Notes under the pieces: generated by a model | Database searches by the model: none | Told to the model about the DNA's origin: nothing | Seen by the model: only the letters and a program-made list of their open reading frames with translations | Position numbers and translations under genes: made by a program | Shown: positions 27,901 to 36,506 of the stretch, piece after piece | Layout: every line of letters begins with the position of its first letter | Numbering within the stretch: position 1 is the stretch's first letter | Source of the DNA: Zantedeschia hybrid cultivar | Lineage: Eukaryota > Streptophyta > Magnoliopsida > Alismatales > Araceae | Direction of reading: 5' to 3' | NCBI GenBank assembly: GCA_030544215.1 | Contig: JARZZO010000016.1 | Coordinates: forward strand, 40,322,001 to 40,386,000 | DNA length: 64,000 bases

Positions 27901-29803
27901 TAGAAATAACATCATCCATCTGGTACGGACAGTGAACATCAGGAACACTTGGAATCCTCTGTTCATCAGTTCAGGGCATCAGTTCTGACTCCTTTACACA
28001 GAGGCTAGTTGGAGCCAGTCGTCATCACCTTCAAACACTGGCTCAGGAAGAAGAAGGGACAAAAAAGGAAGAAAGAAATGTATGACTGAGATAGGGCATG
28101 AGGAGTCATGTGAGACGCCAGCAGACATCTTGGGGAAAAAACAAGTAAGAACCTGTTCTTTTTCCAAGAGATTTTTGTGAAGGGTTTCCCTCCTCAAAAG
28201 TTGCTGTGAATGCTACCAAACAGTACTTGACCTGGTCATCTCTTTCCATTTTATTTTAAGGGATAGAAAGCGAAAAATGCATGCATCCAGATACCCAATG
28301 CTTTCTTTTTCAGGAAAAAAAAAGGAGATGAAAACAAGGTTTGTGCCACATCACAAGAAAACTTGAGGCAAAAAAAAAAAGCATTCATCAATGCAAAAGT
28401 GAGACAAATACAACCTTTATTACAAACAATCCAACAAAAAAGGAAAAAAATGCAGTGTACTACCACAATCATAATCCACAACATTTATGGTTGTTGCACC
28501 AGGCTTTGCTAATATTCAAAGAGGTATTATGGATTTATAAGTACTGACTTTTTGTGAAACATGCCCTTGGTAAGTCTCATGTAGATTTACTATCAAAAAC
28601 AGGTCCGAAAATCTACTTCGAGGTTCCACATGTTAAGGAACCAATACCTGATTTCTCTGCCTCTCCAAGATCGCTGCCTGTAATCATTAGATGTATTAGA
28701 AAATACTCTCTGAAAACAAATACTTCCAAAGAAGAAAAAAATTCTGAAAATAGGCGTAATATGTGATTTTCTTTCCTTCTCAGAGGATGGCAAATTCTAA
28801 AAACTTTTTCTTGTTTTAAAAATGAGTGAACAATAATCTACTTGGACTGGCAGAGAGCATTTCTATTGCACCTAATGAAAGGTACCTGTTTTTCCTCCAG
28901 TTCTTGATTCAGCCCTTTAAGTTTGGCTACTTCAGCTTCTAACTCCATGATGTATGCCTGGCCAAATTAAGAAACATAGGCAAAGGCTCTCATAAGCATT
29001 TACACTTTTATAAAATTTTAGTAGCATTTACATGAGCACAAACCACCCGTCTGCATGAATAAATAAGTTCTAAGAAGGGGGGGAAAAAAACATCATTATA
29101 CCAGCAGGAAATTCTGAACCAAGACATTTATATTGATCAGCGTACATAATCTTGCTTCATCATTAAGTATGAACCATTAGCAATCATGGTCATGATAGTT
29201 CTGCCGTTATGGTGGCTAAGATTGAAAGACAAGCACCCAAATACCTAGTGAATGATTCAAAAACAAAGATGTTCAAACTGCGTATTGCGCTATGTAATCT
29301 AAAAGCAAAGTAGAAGAAACCTTCTTTTTCAGCGGCCAGCTGACAGAACCAACATCATGTGTGTAAAAATGAGACACATGGTAACCTAAATTACTCAAAG
29401 ACCTCCCCTCTATAGATTACAGAGCCAAGGTACATGCAGGAAAAATTAAAATACATTATTCACGTGGGCACATTATTAACACAATTATGGATGGACTACT
29501 CGTGTACAGCAGAGCAAATTATTCATGCATGATGGACCTATGCAGGCTCTCACACGTCATCTTGATGTTCTGCAATAGCTAAGAGGGTGTTTGGATATGT
29601 TTTTTTACCTTTTTTTTCTTTCAAATTTAAAAGTGAAAGTAAAATGAGAGGGAGAACGTGTTTGGCAAGACCTCTCCTATTTTTAAGAAAGCATCCCACT
29701 TTTCATAAATCTCTCTCCAAAATAAACAACTCAAGAGTTGCTTTTATTTTGAGGAAGCCTCTTTCTCTCTCTCTCTCAAGTTTCTCTCTACCCTACCTCC
29801 ATG

Positions 29804-29835
<32 letters not shown>

Positions 29836-31188
29836 TCTCTCCACCATCTACCCAACATGCAAAGAATCAAAGTGGGGTGATTTTTAAAATCAAGACAAAA
29901 GTTTTAATGGAATAATTTCAAATACAAAACAGCCTCAAAAGGAAAAAAAATGCTCCCAAACACCCTATAAAACATCCCACTTTCAATACATACTAAAAAA
30001 AAAAAATGCACTCAAAGCGCATACTTAACAAAAAGTTGACAAAACAATGACCAATACAGGAACCATATTGTTAAAGAGAAAGATTGGAACTATCACCTGT
30101 TTGCGAGCCCGTGATCTTGCCGCTGATTCCCTGTTTTTGATCATCCGTCTCTGCCTCCTTTCCACAACCTTCTCCACAGCACTACCGCATTTCCTTCCCC
30201 GTAGCCCCCCGTTGAACACATAAGGCACTGGTGATGAAGAAGGCAAGTCTCCGTTGCTCTTCCCCGGTCCATCAGATGAGAGATGATCCTCCGGAGATCC
30301 CGTACCTACTGTTATGCCACCTGCCTCAAGACCGGTCATGCCTGCCATCAGCCCACTGTTCACTGATGGATCTCCAATTGCCATGATAACCCCTCCACCT
30401 CTCAGTCCTTGCTGGTTTGCTGCTTCAGATCTGTTACCTAACTGCATTGGAGGCACATAAGGAGGTCTCATTCCGCCAACATTCATTGACAAGTTGTTTG
30501 GAACTGGATTTGATGCTATAGCTCCACTGCTCTGAGCTGTTGGGGGGAACCCAAGGGTGAGACCAGTGTTACTGTTTAGCTGTGGGATCAAAACATCCCC
30601 ATAGAAAACACTGTTGTTATTGCTGTTACCGGTGCTGTTGGTTGCAATGATTGCGGAAGTAACAACGGGTCTTGATGCAGACTGAGTGAGGTCCTCCCTC
30701 ACCACCCCAGCCCTCACAAGGAACTCCTCCAGAGTCATCTCACCCAGCGTTGGCTGCCGCTGCTGTGGGTGCAAGCTGCTAGATCCTTCCTGGCCCTGCC
30801 CACTGGAACAGCCCTCCTTGAACAGGTCCCTCCACACTTCATCCACTGTCTTCTGGCTAAGCGTCCGGGGCAGCGTCAGCGACCCCTGCCTATGAATGCC
30901 CACCATACCATTCCCAGCAGCAGCTGCCGCACCACCCACCCCCGGCACTCCCATGGCGGTCGCCGTGGCCATTGCCTGAGTCTCCTCAGCAGTCCATATG
31001 CTCTTCAGGAACTCATCCATGTTCATCGACCCAAAATCCTTGCCAAGTCCGCCCAGTGCGTTCTGGAACTCGTCAAACGTCAGTGAGTAAATGGAGGATT
31101 GCCGCACCAGTGGCATCGATGGGCCAGGGGTGCCACCGGCCGGCCGCCAACCATCTTTGCCATCTGAACCCATGCTCTTGAAATTCAT
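9906..31188 (-). CDS. ABF/AREB-type group A bZIP transcription factor (whole gene, 4 coding exons)
   Basis: This is a nuclear transcription factor of the abscisic-acid response family, which binds ACGT-core ABRE elements and is activated by SnRK2 phosphorylation (family knowledge). Four phase-0 coding exons were joined by eye: 31188-30097, 28957-28886, 28677-28648 and 9980-9906, all with GT..AG borders. The product is about 422 residues, normal for the family. Conserved regions are in the usual order: C1 (RQSSIYSLTFDEFQNALG, near residue 29), C2 (MNMDEFLKSIWTAEE), C3 (LPRTLSQKTVDEVWRDLF), a TLGEMTLEEFLVRAG block, the basic region RMIKNRESAARSRARKQ, a leucine zipper, and the C-terminal CLRRTLTGPW. 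An upstream ATG at 31218 would add 10 residues. I chose 31188 because family members usually begin near MNFK. Introns are about 1.14 kb, 208 bp and 18.7 kb. I assign no gene number because ABF paralogues cannot be told apart here. Confidence 0.9.
10653..10664 (+). other. Possible primer-binding-site relic
   Basis: TGGTATCGGAGC, followed by caag, differs by one base from the Met-tRNA primer site TGGTATCAGAGC. Such a sequence often marks the start of a retrotransposon interior. No LTR or intact gag was recognised around it; 10680-11160 has broken frames only. It may be chance. Confidence 0.3.
10665..12385. other. Intronic stretch without recognised genes
   Basis: The region 10680-11480 has moderate GC and overlapping short frames on both strands with no recognisable domain. 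The region 11580-12240 is AT-rich. I see no supported feature beyond the possible primer-site relic to its left. Confidence 0.4.
12386..12585. repeat. 50-bp tandem repeat, 4 copies
   Basis: Units start at about 12386, 12436, 12486 and 12536. Each carries a core like ctcttccacactaggaagag then gcacaacacctcct. Spacing is 50 bp in every step, and copies differ at many positions. The 68-residue frame over it is a repeat product. Confidence 0.75.
13300..14500. repeat. AATCGATT-rich degenerate repeat
   Basis: About 1.2 kb contains dozens of copies of (g)taatcgatta-like words spaced roughly 25-60 bp apart, with alternating contexts such as gataatcgaattcaaaatagtc and catgtaatcgat. The unit length drifts, so it is an irregular array. 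Similar motifs occur in plant retrotransposon non-coding parts, and a copia-like gag relic follows at 14870. Confidence 0.65.
14870..15690 (+). pseudogene. Copia-like gag relic
   Basis: A decayed gag-like region on the plus strand. Near 14905-14960 it reads GKLNETNFDIWHQKI, like the start of the gag core of Ty1/copia elements. At its end (15630-15680) is a zinc-knuckle remnant, CYNRDNMGHFAREC, in which the second Cys of the usual CX2CX4HX4C is replaced by Arg. Stops and shifts interrupt the frame throughout. No protease or integrase follows, because the sequence switches to the L1 relic. The lineage call is tentative. Confidence 0.55.
15960..18420 (-). pseudogene. L1-type LINE ORF2 relic (endonuclease and RT)
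   Basis: Read on the minus strand from about 18200: an endonuclease start resembling RGLIGRSKSRAVSTL and HKIDLLCIQETK, a second endonuclease block near 17800-17700 (PRDFNLVRFPQNRLNHVKW), then a linker (17308-16985) with VLWLQQGDKNTKFFH. The RT follows (16911-16500) with FRPMSL, YKIITKILANRL and NQSVFIPGRNILEN, and the catalytic box at 16323-15967 as FAYDTLIF, where FADDT is usual. The first Asp of the catalytic pair is changed, and stops and frameshifts are frequent. The zinc-binding C-terminus is absent here. The ORF1-like region at 25560-27250 on the same strand may be the front half of the same insertion. Confidence 0.85.
18510..19900 (-). repeat. GC-rich LTR-like block
   Basis: The block 18860-19780 is strikingly GC-rich compared with its AT-rich surroundings. 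Long frames overlap on both strands (up to 240 residues), which is expected from GC-rich DNA with few stop codons. A minus-strand stretch near 19870-19800 (tatttaaagacttgtaaacc) resembles the TATA and transcript start of an LTR, and a gypsy gag relic on the same strand lies to the right. I interpret it as part of that element's LTR or untranslated region. No protein domain was recognised. Confidence 0.4.
20120..23011 (-). pseudogene. Ty3/gypsy gag relic
   Basis: A degenerate minus-strand gag. A likely start lies near 23010 (MAQREDNPVEDRNLLLKQ). A gag core follows near 21860-21700, with KQGKNESTVEYIKK and LKDAVKPYKRDLKYK. Two separate zinc-knuckle modules follow: one near 21270 (CSFHCMLGHVVEDCYLCKDEIEKLI) and one near 20450 (YHSCDGHSIEQCIVFKDEVEKLI). 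Each is followed by MGRYLV and a VVNVV/IVNVL segment. This C-x2-H-x4-H-x4-C style resembles the Tat-lineage gag at 62600. Many stops and shifts interrupt it. No polymerase was found downstream. Confidence 0.65.
23012..24470. other. Leader-like and unassigned intronic DNA
   Basis: Just upstream (minus strand) of the gag relic is presumably its untranslated leader. A string near 23662 (gtcccactgggcgtacc) is of a type I associate with LTR-to-leader junctions in plant gypsy elements. The region 23700-24470 is AT-rich with no recognisable feature. Confidence 0.35.
24480..25130. repeat. CCAATA-rich tandem repeat
   Basis: About 650 bp of imperfect tandem copies, each with a core like ggccactccaccaatagga followed by atgaaccacaa. 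Unit length changes along the array, with composite units of about 60 bp on the left and shorter ones on the right. Each copy carries one CCAATA or CTAATA word. The frames across it are repeat products. Confidence 0.75.
25560..27250 (-). pseudogene. L1-type LINE ORF1 relic (zinc-knuckle nucleic-acid-binding protein)
   Basis: Minus-strand fragments resemble ORF1 of plant L1 elements. A tandem zinc-knuckle region near 27000-26900 reads CYHCWVKGHRARDCREQVICLLCHR, close to the CX2CX4HX4C-X4-5-CX2C pattern in that family. Frames at 27005-26616 and 26640-26350 include VEVDDPHSIPE-like and NLVTIPWSP-like segments that may belong to the family's DUF4283 region. Frames overlap and are shifted, so this is a relic. 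The interval 25560-26300 has an open frame (26166-25780) without recognisable homology. Confidence 0.6.
28648..28677 (-). CDS. bZIP gene, exon 3 (10 codons)
   Basis: A 30-bp micro-exon encoding AAILERQRNQ, bordered by acag on the acceptor side and gtattgg on the donor side. ABF/AREB genes have a 10-codon exon here that continues the leucine zipper toward VLEM. Length, phase 0 and the residue pattern agree. Confidence 0.88.
28886..28957 (-). CDS. bZIP gene, exon 2 (leucine zipper)
   Basis: A 72-bp exon encoding AYIMELEAEVAKLKG... to ...LEEKQ, with an ag acceptor and a gtacc donor. Leucines fall on a heptad pattern that continues the basic region at the end of exon 1 and runs into exon 3. Confidence 0.92.
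29584..29966. mobile_element. MITE-like element in intron 1 of the bZIP gene
   Basis: A 383-bp stretch starts with AGGGTGTTTGG and ends with its exact complement, CCAAACACCCT. No transposase frame is present, and the interior holds a (CT)n run near 29805. A GGGTGTTTGG terminal repeat is common among plant hAT- or Harbinger-derived MITEs (family knowledge). No clear target-site duplication was found, so the family is not assigned. Confidence 0.6.
30097..31188 (-). CDS. bZIP gene, exon 1
   Basis: A 364-codon exon holding the N-terminal C1-C3 regulatory motifs, a low-complexity middle and the basic DNA-binding region. It ends precisely after RARKQ, before gtgata. Reading on past this donor gives an unrelated hydrophobic tail, which marks the exon end. 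RQSS near residue 29 and HRQGS before C3 fit the RxxS/T sites phosphorylated by SnRK2 kinases in this family. Confidence 0.93.
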
Positions 31189-33349
31189 CACAGAAGGAAT
31201 TGTGAAATTAACCTCCAAAACTCCCTTCTACACTAGTTAGTTACTTCTCCCTCCTCCTGTCCTGTTTCTGTTGGCTTGGAAACATTAATTTTCAACTATC
31301 CCACCAGAGCAGTACTAACAACAAACCAATATCCATCACATATGATGGGCAGCCTGCTGTGCTGCGCCCCCTGGAATCTGGTGTGGTGTGGTGTGGTGTG
31401 GTGTGGAGGATTGCTCCCCGTCTGCTGCGCCCACTTCTTCCAGCAAGAAACGGAAGGGATGCCCACCTTCTCCTTCTCCCCTCCCTGGTTTACATCAGAG
31501 CGAAAACAGAAGAACCCACATGGGGAAACATCAGAAACCCACCAAGCAGGAGAGCCGATCAGGAAGACCAGTTGGTTTCCCAAATGCAGCAGTCAGCAGA
31601 AGCACCAGGGGACCGAAAGAAATCACAAGACAAATTGCAGACAGGGCACAGAAAGCCCAACAAGAACCCTAAATCAAAAGGTAGAAATCCCTCCCTCCCC
31701 CATCCAATAATCCAAGGCAGAGTTCTGGGTCCTTCCTTCCCTCCTAGCACCACCGCCCCCAGATTCAAAACGTGAACCAAACACGAAGAGACACTTCCAA
31801 CTTGCAACCCCGCGAACGAATGATTAAGCTAGGAAGATTCAAAGCGCAAGGAGCACGCACGAGACGGGATCGGACTGGACCGGACGCCCTCCACAATCAG
31901 TAATCCCGCCCCTTCACGCTTATTAATTTTTTAGTGCCATGCTATGGTACCTGTTCACACTTGCATTAACCAGGCAACAGGTTTTTACAATATTCCACCA
32001 GTCCGTTAATTAAGCAACCCCTCGGAAAAGGAAAATTAGGACTTTCTGCCCTTAAATTTCTCACACACAGGCTCCCCTGATCCATTTAAGCAATCGTGGT
32101 TCCAAAAAAAGAAAAAAAAAAAAAACAATCACCTTTTGGTGAAATATTACATTCCAAGTCCATTTGCTTTGTCTCCCCTTACCACATGGGAGAGAGATTG
32201 TTATAGAGAGAGGAGGAGATTCGGAAGCGTACCTGTGCTTTTAGTACGAGTAAAGCTTGATGTACGGCGGAGATGGCCTATACTGTCTCTCTCGGCATCA
32301 TTCGATGTTAGTGATAGGACGGTGTCGAGTGTATTTCATTTTTTATTTTTGTGATCAAAATTTTAAGTATACATTTAAAAAGTTTGAGTCGATTTTGATT
32401 TAATTATATTTTTTTAAAAATAAAAAATATATATTATACAAAAATTGAAGTAGATATCAAAAATATTTATAAAAAAATATATGACATCGGATCGGAGCTG
32501 ACTTGAATTTTCCAAATACATTCTCGGATTGTTTATTCGACGTTCTTGAAAAATAAAACATTCGAAGAAGAAAATTAAAAAAATATAATAAGACGTATTA
32601 CAGTGCAATACAATCACTAGAATTGAATGGGCTGATCACAGCAAACATTACTCTTTTAGTATGATTGTGGAGGAATGAGATCGTCTTAATTATTTTGTAT
32701 GAATCCCATGCGCCCTCAGTCCCAATAAAAACATGATGTAATTGATCGATCTTATAACTTTAAATGTAAATAACTTATTTATTCTCATTTTGTTAAGTCT
32801 AAGACTGCACCTAAATCCAGACAAAACGTATCAGACTGCGGGGTTCTTCCTTTCTCTCTACTCTCCTCTCTTTGAGCGGTGACAGGTGGCGGGCTCTACA
32901 CTCTTCTGCCACGCCTCCCTTTTTATAAGGAAGAGGAGAACTCACTCTCTCAGCAGTAACAGAAATGTGCGTATTTTATGTGAACCTGCCGGAAGGCGTG
33001 GCCTCCTGAGGGAAGCCGTGAGATTTTGATGTGACCGCAAGTCCAACCAGGCGGTGCAACATGGACGGGTAGTGGAGTTCCACGTTGCCTCCCGACAACT
33101 TTGGTTGCAAAACGGATCCAGTGATCTTACGTGCCTTTTAAGCAGCTTTGGTTATACTCTTCTGCTCAGCAGATAAAATTTATGAAAAATCTGATTGATT
33201 CTCTTGACATCTACAGATCTCGGGAAGGCCAAACGGTCTTGCTCGCCAGTGGCTGCCTGCCTACTCCGCAATCCTTCATTAGTGTCAAAGTCCATTGGCC
33301 CCAGCCAGTAAGAGACATGCACTTACTGCCCGTGTTGTATCGAATTGGA
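31189..33349. other. Upstream region of the bZIP gene
   Basis: This should hold the 5' UTR and promoter of the minus-strand bZIP gene. A GTGTG microsatellite lies at about 31379-31406. A minus-strand TATAAAAAG lies near 32922-32931, but it is about 1.7 kb from the ATG and its link to this gene is unproved. Pyrimidine- and purine-rich tracts occur at 31230-31700. No coding region was recognised; the frames at 31276-31775 overlap one another in three phases. Confidence 0.4.
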
Positions 33350-33880
33350 GTTTTTTTCTGAGAAACGCATGGACCGTATTACTAATTTTATTCAAAATAA
33401 AGAGAAGAAGTACAATCAGCAAGATAGAAAATATTTTTATTCCTAAGAGAGTATCAAGGCATTTTCTAATTAAATGTCTTTCTATAATTATCAACAAAAA
33501 AATCAAGAATAAGACTAGACCGGTTGTACGTAAAAGACAGACGTCTAATAACAATGTTCTCAACATAAACTTAATTATTTTAAAATATCGCATTATTCCT
33601 TTCTCTCATAATGCTTCATATATAGGAATAAAAGCAAGAAAACTTCTGAACTCCCGCTGCTTAGATTGAGATCTCTATTGTTTGAAAAAGATCCACAACT
33701 CCATAACATTTTGAAAGTTAGGCCTGAAATGCAAGATTTCTCCGAAAATATAAGAGACTTGTTGACTCACATGGCAGCAACATTACGTGATCAACATCTT
33801 TAGGGTGGCTGCCACAAAATGAGCACAAGACATCATCTTTTGTACACTATTTTCTTATGTAAACTTTGATTATAATTCTT
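33350..33880 (-). mobile_element. L1 LINE 3' tail (zinc-binding RT C-terminus)
   Basis: On the minus strand near 33835-33770 the sequence reads DVLCSFCGSHPKDVDHVMLLPCE, the Cys/His pattern of the zf-RVT domain at the end of plant L1 ORF2. The following 400 bp are AT-rich and end in a short A run (T run near 33351-33358 on the plus strand), as expected for an L1 3' end. The 5' part is absent. Confidence 0.6.
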
Positions 33881-33916
33881 TTTCCGTATAGTAACCACAT
33901 AAATGCCCTAACTTTA

Positions 33917-36349
33917 TGTAAGGACTGAGACTTTCGGATCCGGTTTTCGGGGTCGGACCCTGTAGTTCAGGCTCCAGTGGGACAAAGACTCTGTGATGTT
34001 TCGCGTCGAGCGGGCTCGACGCGGTTTAAACGACGTCCAGCGAGGCAGACGCGTTTTAGCTTGTGCCACGTAGGTGCCACGTGGACTGGCTTTGGGCCGC
34101 GAGAGTACGGTCATGACATGTCGTCTGAACGGCGTCCGCGAGGGACGACGCCTTTCAGACTGCGACCCTGGGTTGTCAGTGTACGGCGCCAGTCTTGTCG
34201 TCTGAACGGCGTCTTGTATAGACGACGCATTTCATACTGCTGTCAAAGCGTTTCACAGTCCTGTCAGAGCGGCCGTCATGTCAACTGATAGGCGTCCGTA
34301 CATGTCGACGCGTTTTAGCCGGTCTCTGGTTAACCCCGCGAGCCTTCCCTCCTTTCCTCATTTTCTTCCTTCTATCTTTCTCTCCACCCTACCTCCGGCG
34401 ACTCCGGCGACGCCCCTTTCCCCTCTTTCTTTCCTTCCACCACTTCGTCTTTTCCTCCAACTCCATCAACCACTTAGCTCTCGCCACTACCACCACCACT
34501 TCCTCCGCGGCGTTTACTCTCCGGACGGCGGCCGACGTCCCGGTGGAGTAAGGACGACCTCGGCGGTACCGGCGGCGGCGTGGGGCGAGACGGGCGGACG
34601 GCTTGGAGTTTGGAGGAGTTCAAGTAACCGGTAGGGTGACGGTTCCCATAGTGTTGTGTTTTAAACCATGTTTCCCCCGTTTAAAGCATGTTATGGATCT
34701 TTGGTTTTGGGGTAGAATGAGCATGTTAGGGGCTTTTCTTTGATGGGAATGAGAGTTTTTATGGATGTGGATTCATGATGGCTTAGTTGCCCTCTTTCTC
34801 CTCTGTTTTTGGGGTTTTGGGGGTGGAAAGGGAGTCCTTGGGCTCGAGGCAGAACCTGATTTCTGGCGCTAAAACACGTCATGAATGGACGACGCCTTTT
34901 AGAAGGGCGTCGGGCCATCACGACGCCTTTTAGACAGAAATTGTTCCACTAAGGCTCTGTCAGTTCGGGAATTCTGGCGCTGAAAGACGTCATGCCTGTA
35001 CGACGCGATTTGGAATAGCGTCGGGACACCATGACGCCTTTTAAGGCAGAAATCTCCCGATTAAGGTTTTCTGCTAATTACGGATTTCCGTGCTATTGGC
35101 GTCTGAGGATGTCGACGCCTTTTAAAAGGCGGCTACCTGTAGTGACGCCTTTTAAGCCATGATTCTGAGGCCGGGATTTCATGAACCAGTTTATGGTGCT
35201 TGAATAGCGTCAGCCTTGGGCGACGCGATTCAAGACAGAACCACATTAATCCATGCTAGTAAAATATGTTTACACTGCTAGATAGTTGGTTAATGCATGT
35301 TGTTAGTATACTCGATGTGATGGACTCTTCGTGACCGGATGGCACTGCGTTGTATGTGGTGCAACCGTGAACTTCTTCCGTGACCGGATCGCACCGTGCC
35401 GTGTTTTATATTTCGGTGGACTTAAAGTGACAGTTGTAGCGTTCTACACCCTGTGTCGGTGCGGAGGGACACAGTGCTGACGGGAGCAGTGGCGGGGTGA
35501 CGCCTAGTGGAGAGGGTCACCTGGTGAACCCCGGGGTTAGCTAGCTTGTACCGGTGTCAGAGTGGTACCTTTTGGAGTGTCACTCGTACTGGGGGAAGGA
35601 GTAACCACCTGAGCCAGTTGGGCCGAAGTAGCCAGCATGCTATCCGAGGGGTTACTGTTTGGTCTCAGCGGGTCGGTGTTGCTGGGGGAAGGAGTAACCG
35701 CCGAGGTAGCCAGCGTGCTATCCGAGGGGTTACTGTTTGGTCTCAGCGGGTCGGTGTTTCCCACTTTCGTTGTGTGGTTGACGTGTTTTGAGGATACGCT
35801 GATTACGGGTTCCCTGATAAATTGGAATTATACATGATAATTATACTTCGAATGCATGTGATTCACATTGAAATTTAGGTGTAGTAATTACTGCTTTACT
35901 TGGTTACTATATCTCCACTGTACTTTGCACTTGTGGGTGTGTGTGTGGACAGTGGGAATCGAAGGATCCCTACTGAGTCTTTTCGTTGAGACTCACCCCT
36001 GCGGTTTTCAGGTGAGGACTCCCGACAGACTTAGCGAGTGTGCGGCTGTGTGTTGAGCGCCGACGGCTGTTGTTCCGGGGTATGCCCTGATGTAGTTGTT
36101 ATTTTATTCCTGACCTGTATGTATAATCATTTCTTTTCTGTTGGAGTATGTAATTATTTGCTATATCGAGTCGCATTGTAATAACTTTTAAATTTCTGCA
36201 CTTTCCTTTCAATTCAATGAGATGTGAATGTTTAGCTTAGTTTATTATTTATTTCCCAGACTTACTTAGATCCTGGTTTGGTTCCAAATTAATGATTCGG
36301 TACCCATTTAGTAATCGGATCCCCAATTATAGGGTGGCGGGTCGTTACA
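33917..36349 (+). repeat. 5' LTR of element B (2433 bp)
   Basis: It runs TGTAAGG...CGTTACA, followed after 2 bp by the primer site. It is related to the LTRs at 2276-4423 and 43673-45752 but belongs to a different subfamily. It contains about twelve inverted-repeat cassettes. Near 35580-35760 a segment of about 70 bp containing ggggttactgtttggtctcagcgg is repeated in tandem, unlike in the other LTR copies. Confidence 0.88.
34000..35235. repeat. Inverted-repeat cassette clusters 2 and 3 (LTR B)
   Basis: About twelve cassettes: a double at 34000-34059, singles at about 34125, 34202 and 34285, doubles at about 34869, 34980 and 35094, and a single at about 35209. In each, the CGTC end of the left arm and the GACG start of the right arm are 10 bp apart. 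In the doubles one central arm, such as GACGCCTTTTAAAAGGCGGC, serves both cassettes. Confidence 0.85.
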
Positions 36350-36351
36350 GT

Positions 36352-36363
36352 TGGTATCAGAGC
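36352..36363 (+). promoter_or_regulatory. Primer binding site of element B (initiator Met tRNA)
   Basis: TGGTATCAGAGC begins 2 bp after the LTR end and is an exact match to the complement of the plant initiator-Met tRNA 3' end. It confirms plus-strand orientation. Confidence 0.92.
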
Positions 36364-36506
36364 ATTCGGTCTGGCAAATAAATGAATAACTAGGTTAAAT
36401 GTCGTGAGTCCGGCAAATAATTACATTATCCCGTACAGGCACGACGGTAGTATAGGTTTTAGGATTCTAACTAGAACTTTTCGATTTTGTGTCTGTAGGC
36501 GATTAG

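Larger units (their letters stand above)
9981..28647 (-). other. Intron 3 of the bZIP gene (about 18.7 kb)
   Basis: This is the interval between the exon 3 donor (cag|gtattgg) and the exon 4 acceptor. It holds a primer-site-like relic, a 50-bp tandem repeat, an AATCGATT-rich repeat, a copia-like gag relic, an L1 LINE in two pieces, a GC-rich LTR-like block, a gypsy gag relic and a CCAATA-rich tandem repeat. Related genes usually have introns of hundreds of bases to a few kilobases here (family knowledge). The growth is explained by insertions. Confidence 0.85.

Noticed and set aside
31379..31406. GTGTG repeat as a functional promoter element
   Set aside because: It is a simple pentanucleotide microsatellite. 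Its place upstream of the gene alone gives no evidence of function.
34000..35235. CRISPR-like array (repeats with equal-length unique spacers)
   Set aside because: This is plant nuclear DNA, the repeats are inverted arms rather than direct repeats, spacers are only 10 bp, no cas genes exist, and copies are scattered over LTRs.
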